This document shows, one piece after another, positions 16,322-19,912 of a stretch of 19,912 bases of DNA (positions are counted from its first letter, which is position 1; every line of letters begins with the position of its first letter). Made by a program: the position numbers and the translations under genes. Source of the stretch: HGM12587 sp964602445 (GTDB taxonomy: Bacteria > Bacillota > Clostridia > Lachnospirales > Lachnospiraceae); NCBI GenBank assembly GCA_964602445.1, contig CAZRQV010000032.1, positions 1-19,912 of the forward strand, read 5' to 3'. Under the pieces are notes generated by a model that made no database searches, was not told the origin of the DNA, and saw only the letters and a list, made by a program, of their open reading frames with translations.

Positions 16322-17509
16322 CTAATTTCCTCTCTTTAAACCATCTTCTTTTAAACCTTCCTGGGCAAGAATCGTATTCAATACGGAAATATCCGACGAC
16401 ACATCCCAAGCAGTCTCTTGAAACAGACTGTCCAAAAGCTTTTCAAAGGCAACATTTAATGTATCCAGCGTTGCTTCGATCTCTTTTTTGGATGCCTGTA
16501 TATTTTCTCCTCCGATTGGCTGTGCATCCATTTCTGCATACGCTTCCAGAAGCTTTACCGTCGTAGGAAGATAATAATCCATCAATTTTTTAATATCTGA
16601 AACATATTTTGGCTCTTTTTCCACACGATCAAAAATCTTGTCCACCAGTAGTTCAATACGATCAATTTTTTCGGAAATTTCCTGTCCCGGAATTGCATCA
16701 TTACATGCTCTGATTTTCCGGATATATTCGTCTCCCTGATCGATTACTTTCTGTATTTCCGGAGACAATGTTTTTTTCTCTTCTGACGGGTTGCTTTCTT
16801 TTATCGTTTTTTCAGTTATGTTCTTTTCTTCCAAAATTCTTTGCTGTTCCAGACGACAATATTGATCATAAAGATCATCTGTCAGGATCAAGCAAGTCTC
16901 CTGTCGGTCCAGATGCCCTTGAAAAAACCATTTCTTTCGAAGCATATAGGTTAAATCTTTTCGAATCGTTTTTTCCGGCAGTCCGGTCTGGGAAATCAGA
17001 TCCGAAATATTACAATATTCCTTTTTCCCGATTGCCTTCATATAAGCATTTAAATGTTTGATCCTTGCCAATTTTTTTGTCTGGACAAATCCAATACCCA
17101 ATCCGCTTCCTACCAATATCATAGATAAAACTCTTAGCGTTCCGGTCAAAGCCGCCACCCGGATCCCTAAAATCCCATTCAGCAGCCATGCTGCAATGCT
17201 GATCAGCAGAAAACCGGCAATTCCGATTCCTCCCAGAATATATCCCAATACCGACCAGGCTGCAGCCGCTTTTCGGGACGGAATTCGAACCCATTGTTTC
17301 TGCTTTACTGTATCTGTTTCATTGTTCACATTTGTGTAATGTATTTTGGAATCAGTTCTTTGAAACTTAATTCCACTAGTTACTGCATCAGCAGCCTGTT
17401 CAATCGTGTCTGAAATCACTTGATTTAATTTATCATAATCCTGATTGTCTACCGCTTCCTGTACCGTCCTGCGGATTTTTTCTCCAAACTCTTCCCAATT
17501 GCCGCTCAT
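16322..17509 (-). CDS. xpaC: XpaC-family membrane protein
   Basis: Protein of 395 residues in the XpaC family (PF10112, named for hydrolysis of a bromo-chloro-indolyl phosphate, a label that says little about its role). It has a helical N-terminus, then two adjacent membrane helices at about 82-112 and 117-142. A compact region at about 152-220 (ISDLISQTGLPEKTIRKDL) looks like a winged helix-turn-helix. A Lys/Glu-rich linker leads to the helical C-terminal domain, with KKLMDYYLPTTVKLLEAYAEMD as the family signature. The ATG at 17509 follows AGAGG. XpaC and TelA are commonly adjacent and probably act together at the membrane. The winged-helix reading is by eye and uncertain. Confidence 0.82.
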   Translation of the reverse strand: MSGNWEEFGEKIRRTVQEAVDNQDYDKLNQVISDTIEQAADAVTSGIKFQRTDSKIHYTNVNNETDTVKQKQWVRIPSRKAAAAWSVLGYILGGIGIAGFLLISIAAWLLNGILGIRVAALTGTLRVLSMILVGSGLGIGFVQTKKLARIKHLNAYMKAIGKKEYCNISDLISQTGLPEKTIRKDLTYMLRKKWFFQGHLDRQETCLILTDDLYDQYCRLEQQRILEEKNITEKTIKESNPSEEKKTLSPEIQKVIDQGDEYIRKIRACNDAIPGQEISEKIDRIELLVDKIFDRVEKEPKYVSDIKKLMDYYLPTTVKLLEAYAEMDAQPIGGENIQASKKEIEATLDTLNVAFEKLLDSLFQETAWDVSSDISVLNTILAQEGLKEDGLKRGN

Positions 17510-17573
17510 TCCCGCTGCCTCTTTTCATTATTTCTAAGCTTTCTTATCACTGTTTGACGTTCCTCGTTGCTGA

Positions 17574-17624
17574 CAGAAAATACTTTTCTGCACCCCCTGC
17601 TGCGTGCAACTATTTTGATTGCAC
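17574..17624 (-). other. Two hairpins in the xpaC leader
   Basis: CAGAAAA/TTTTCTG (17574-17590) and GTGCAA/TTGCAC (17604-17624) form small perfect stems in the 5' leader between the promoters and xpaC. No known riboswitch is recognised. Confidence 0.35.
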
Positions 17625-17637
17625 ATGACTAACGTCT

Positions 17638-17748
17638 ATTATAACACGATTCCAATTTTATGCTTGATGATTTCTTCAAAATCTTTTGAATTCACCACTT
17701 ACCGTAAAATGCGGAACTTACTTAAGCTTAGCCGTGTTCATTATAACA
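17638..17748 (-). promoter_or_regulatory. Two extended -10 promoters for xpaC-telA
   Basis: TGTTATAAT occurs twice on the minus strand, with the -10 hexamers at 17638-17643 and 17740-17745. Both have the TGn extension and weak -35 elements. Leaders of roughly 120 and 225 bases would result. Confidence 0.5.
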
Positions 17749-17938
17749 TATCCTAATTTTCTATGCATCCGACTCTTCCTCTATTATGCTATTATCAAGG
17801 AATTTGGGGCAAATCTTTTTTCTATACAGATTTCTGCCGCTGTCATTCAAAAATGATTCCACCGACAAACCTTTGCCTTTTCGTAAGTTTGACAACTCTA
17901 TATGGAAAACAAAATGACCTACAAATGAAACGGAATAT

Positions 17939-17968
17939 TTGATAAAAAGCTGTATTATATGGTAAAAT
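17939..17968 (+). promoter_or_regulatory. Promoter of the AAA ATPase gene
   Basis: TTGATA (17939-17944) and TAAAAT (17963-17968) are 18 bases apart, with a TGG extension before the -10. The leader of about 85 bases contains a GC-rich hairpin at 17979-18007 (TCC-GCCG pairing with CGGC-TA-GGA) in otherwise AT-rich DNA. Between 17750 and 17938 I see no gene. Confidence 0.55.
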
Positions 17969-18058
17969 CAATAAAAGATCCGCCGGCTACCGAGATAACG
18001 GCTAGGATAATATTTAAAAATAGAGTCTATAAATTTTACATACAAAGGAGAGAACACC

Positions 18059-19543
18059 ATGCCGGTATTTGATTTTAATCATACAGCCGATGCCAAAAAT
18101 CCATCGGTATGTACCTACAGTACATTTCGTTCCAATCGTTCTGAACCAGATGCAGAACATCCAATTCTTGTAATTGAACACAAAGACCAGATCTGGGAAG
18201 AGCATTCCACAGGCGTTTTTACCAATCCGGTCAAGCGCACCGCATTTGAATTTTCTACCACAGATGGTACGGTCAGTGCCGATATTTTAAAAATCGATTC
18301 CCGTTTTGTCAGCCTTCACAAATGGCTGGGAGAAAACCATATCAATGTGCAGCTTTCCGGTACAAACACGGAAGAAGGTTATGCCGTTTATAAAATCAGT
18401 GAAATTGCTTATGGCGGCGGCACAAAACTTTCTGCTGAAAATGGATTTCTGCAGTTTATGATCGAACGTCTTTTAGCAAGCCCGGCTCCGGAATCTTTAG
18501 ACGAAAATGAGGAAGCGGATGAAAGCGGAGATCATATGAAACTGACCAGTTTACAGAGTATTACTGATTTTATGACCTGCGCCGGAAAAACATTACCTGA
18601 CAATATCCGTTTATGGGCACGCCGAAATCTGGCTGTTGCACGATCCCATGAAGTGACTCAGGAAGAACGAAGACATGCCCAACGTGCTCTTTCCATTATG
18701 ATGAACATCCAATGGAAAAATAACTATTTCGAAGCTATCGACCCTGTGGAAGCACGAAGAATTCTGGACGAAGAACTTTATGGAATGGAACGGGTCAAAC
18801 AAAGAATTATTGAAACGATTATACAGATCAACCGAACACATACACTTCCTGCATACGGACTTCTTTTATCCGGTCCTGCCGGTACCGGAAAATCCCAGAT
18901 TGCCTACGCAGTTGCACGAATTCTGAAACTTCCGTGGACAACTTTAGATATGAGTTCGATCAACGATCCGGAACAGCTTACCGGAAGTTCCCGAATTTAT
19001 TCCAACGCCAAACCTGGAATCATCATGGAAGCCTTTTCCATGGCTGGTGAATCAAATCTCGTATTTATCATCAATGAATTAGATAAAGCATGCAGCGGAA
19101 AAGGAAATGGGAATCCGGCAGATGTACTTTTAACTTTGCTGGATAACCTTGGATTCACTGATAACTATATGGAATGTATGATTCCAACTGCAGGAGTCTA
19201 TCCAATTGCTACTGCCAATGACAATGATAAGATCAGTGCACCTCTTATGTCACGTTTTGCTGTCATTGAAATTCCTGACTACACACCGGAAGAGAAAAAG
19301 ATTATTTTTTCTAAATTTTCACTTCCAAAAGTATTAAAACGTATGAGTCTCTGCGAAAATGAGTGTATCGTAACCGAAGAAGCCTTAGATGCTGTCATCC
19401 AAAAATATGAACATACAACCGGAATTCGTGATTTGGAGCAGGCTGCTGAACATATCGCAGCTCATGCCCTTTACCAGATTGAAGTCAACCATGTAACACA
19501 AATGACCTTTACTGCAGATATGATCCGGGAATTATTGGCATAA
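18059..19543 (+). CDS. Lon-like AAA ATPase without protease domain
   Basis: Cytoplasmic ATPase of 494 residues. Residues 1-165 match no domain I recognise; the end of this part is acidic (DENEEADESGD). Residues about 170-245 are helical, and MMNIQWKN then ARRILDEELYGMERVKQRI parallels the stretch before the AAA module of Lon. The AAA core has Walker A GPAGTGKS (Lys278), FIINELDKA as Walker B with Asn339 instead of Asp and Glu340 kept, sensor-1-like ATANDND, an arginine finger SRF (Arg399) and sensor-2 GIRDLEQ (Arg457). The protein stops after the AAA lid: there is no Lon Ser-Lys protease. AAGGAG lies 10 bases before the ATG. It diverges from xpaC-telA, hinting at a shared stress system in which it remodels a partner; that link is inference. 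Downstream are two hairpins and then tRNA genes. Confidence 0.82.
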   Translation: MPVFDFNHTADAKNPSVCTYSTFRSNRSEPDAEHPILVIEHKDQIWEEHSTGVFTNPVKRTAFEFSTTDGTVSADILKIDSRFVSLHKWLGENHINVQLSGTNTEEGYAVYKISEIAYGGGTKLSAENGFLQFMIERLLASPAPESLDENEEADESGDHMKLTSLQSITDFMTCAGKTLPDNIRLWARRNLAVARSHEVTQEERRHAQRALSIMMNIQWKNNYFEAIDPVEARRILDEELYGMERVKQRIIETIIQINRTHTLPAYGLLLSGPAGTGKSQIAYAVARILKLPWTTLDMSSINDPEQLTGSSRIYSNAKPGIIMEAFSMAGESNLVFIINELDKACSGKGNGNPADVLLTLLDNLGFTDNYMECMIPTAGVYPIATANDNDKISAPLMSRFAVIEIPDYTPEEKKIIFSKFSLPKVLKRMSLCENECIVTEEALDAVIQKYEHTTGIRDLEQAAEHIAAHALYQIEVNHVTQMTFTADMIRELLA

Positions 19544-19581
19544 TCTGATTTTTCAAATTAATAACACTGCAATATATCAAA

Positions 19582-19622
19582 AAGAGGACGAAACAGGAAC
19601 ATAGTTCCTGTTTCGTCCTCTT
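19582..19622. terminator. 19-bp perfect hairpin after the AAA ATPase gene
   Basis: Two 19-base arms (19582-19600 and 19604-19622) pair perfectly around an ATA loop. TTTTT follows on the minus strand; on the plus strand only CTTG follows. It probably acts in both directions between the converging ATPase and tRNA transcripts. Confidence 0.75.
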
Positions 19623-19630
19623 GACTACAT

Positions 19631-19655
19631 ATGAGAGTAAATTCTCTCATTTTTT
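19631..19655 (+). terminator. Second terminator after the AAA ATPase gene
   Basis: ATGAGAG pairs with CTCTCAT across TAAATT, then five Ts follow on the plus strand. It comes 8 bases after the larger hairpin and gives the plus-strand transcript a proper intrinsic terminator. Confidence 0.65.
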
Positions 19656-19733
19656 ACATTCCTTTGATGCTCCATCCCATTGAACAGGAACTCATTGCAC
19701 TTAAAGCCTATGCATCTCGCAATTTATTGCAAT

Positions 19734-19773
19734 AAAAAACCCCAAAAGCCTTGATTTTCAAGGTTTTTAGGGT
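19734..19773 (-). terminator. Terminator of the tRNA operon
   Basis: On the minus strand CCCTAAAAACCTTGA pairs with TCAAGGCTTTTGGGG (one A-C mismatch and one T-G pair), followed by TTTTTT. It begins about 12 bases after the tRNA-Cys end. Confidence 0.85.
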
Positions 19774-19784
19774 GATTTTGACTA

Positions 19785-19855
19785 AGGCGACAACCAGATT
19801 TGAACTGGTGATCAGGGTGTTGCAGACCCATGCCTTACCGCTTGGCTATGTCGCC
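19785..19855 (-). tRNA. tRNA-Cys (GCA)
   Basis: A 71-base cloverleaf: acceptor GGCGACA/TGTCGCC, D arm GCC/GGC, anticodon loop CTGCAAC with anticodon GCA, and T arm ACCAG-TTCAAAT-CTGGT. The discriminator base is T, the hallmark of tRNA-Cys. The first anticodon-stem pair is a T-T mismatch. CCA is not encoded. Confidence 0.95.
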
Positions 19856-19858
19856 GTA

Positions 19859-19912
19859 TGACTCCTACGGGAATCGAACCCGTGTTACCGCCGTGAAAGG
19901 GCGATGTCTTAA
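19859..19912 (-). tRNA. tRNA-Glu (TTC), 5' part beyond the window
   Basis: The anticodon stem CGCC/GGCG encloses CTTTCAC, giving anticodon TTC. The T arm is ACGGG-TTCGATT-CCCGT, and the acceptor 3' strand AGGAGTC is followed by A. It lies 3 bases upstream of tRNA-Cys in one transcript. The acceptor 5' strand and most of the D arm are cut off. Confidence 0.92.

Noticed and set aside
1..19912. CRISPR array, insertion sequence or prophage
   Set aside because: I saw no regularly spaced repeats, transposase, integrase or phage structural genes. The tRNA pair shows no attachment-site duplication within the window.

Overview
The window looks like the chromosome of a low-to-moderate-GC Clostridia member, most likely a gut Lachnospiraceae. 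The basis is family content and style, not a database match: AGGAGG ribosome-binding sites nearly everywhere, two lipoprotein sugar-binding proteins, a secreted glycosidase-like protein with three cell-wall-binding (CWB2) repeats, and a TelA/XpaC pair. I found no transposase, phage gene or CRISPR array. Most genes lie on the minus strand; a TetR-type regulator and a AAA ATPase are on the plus strand.

Layout, left to right. (1) glgB, a short glycogen branching enzyme (minus), divergent from a TetR-family regulator (plus). (2) A carbohydrate-uptake block, minus strand, read from right to left: permease 1, RbsA/MglA-type ATPase, permease 2 and substrate-binding lipoprotein 1, closed by a strong terminator. 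A second unit follows, with binding lipoprotein 2 and a FucU-type sugar mutarotase behind its own promoter, which carries a cluster of palindromic half-sites. Together these import a monosaccharide as one anomer mixture and interconvert the anomers inside the cell. FucU points to L-fucose or ribose, but no catabolic genes in the window settle it. (3) An adenosine deaminase gene in its own unit, bounded by a terminator and by an inverted repeat over its likely promoter. (4) About 650 bases without a protein gene, preceded on the minus strand by a near-consensus promoter and rich in pairable segments: a candidate large non-coding RNA or a decayed element. (5) A 1167-residue secreted, cell-wall-bound protein with a DUF4091/GH123-like catalytic region.

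(6) An xpaC-telA operon (minus), divergent across about 550 bases from a plus-strand Lon-like AAA ATPase that lacks the Lon protease domain and has Asn in place of the Walker B Asp. TelA and XpaC are known partners in stress-response (tellurite/toxic-anion) gene neighbourhoods. Whether the ATPase belongs to the same system is my inference. (7) At the right edge, a tRNA-Glu/tRNA-Cys pair on the minus strand with its own terminator, separated from the ATPase by two further hairpins.

The least explained parts are the non-coding region at 10598-11247, the AAA/TelA/XpaC group and the operator cluster before binding protein 2. All functional calls rest on reading motifs by eye; no search was run.
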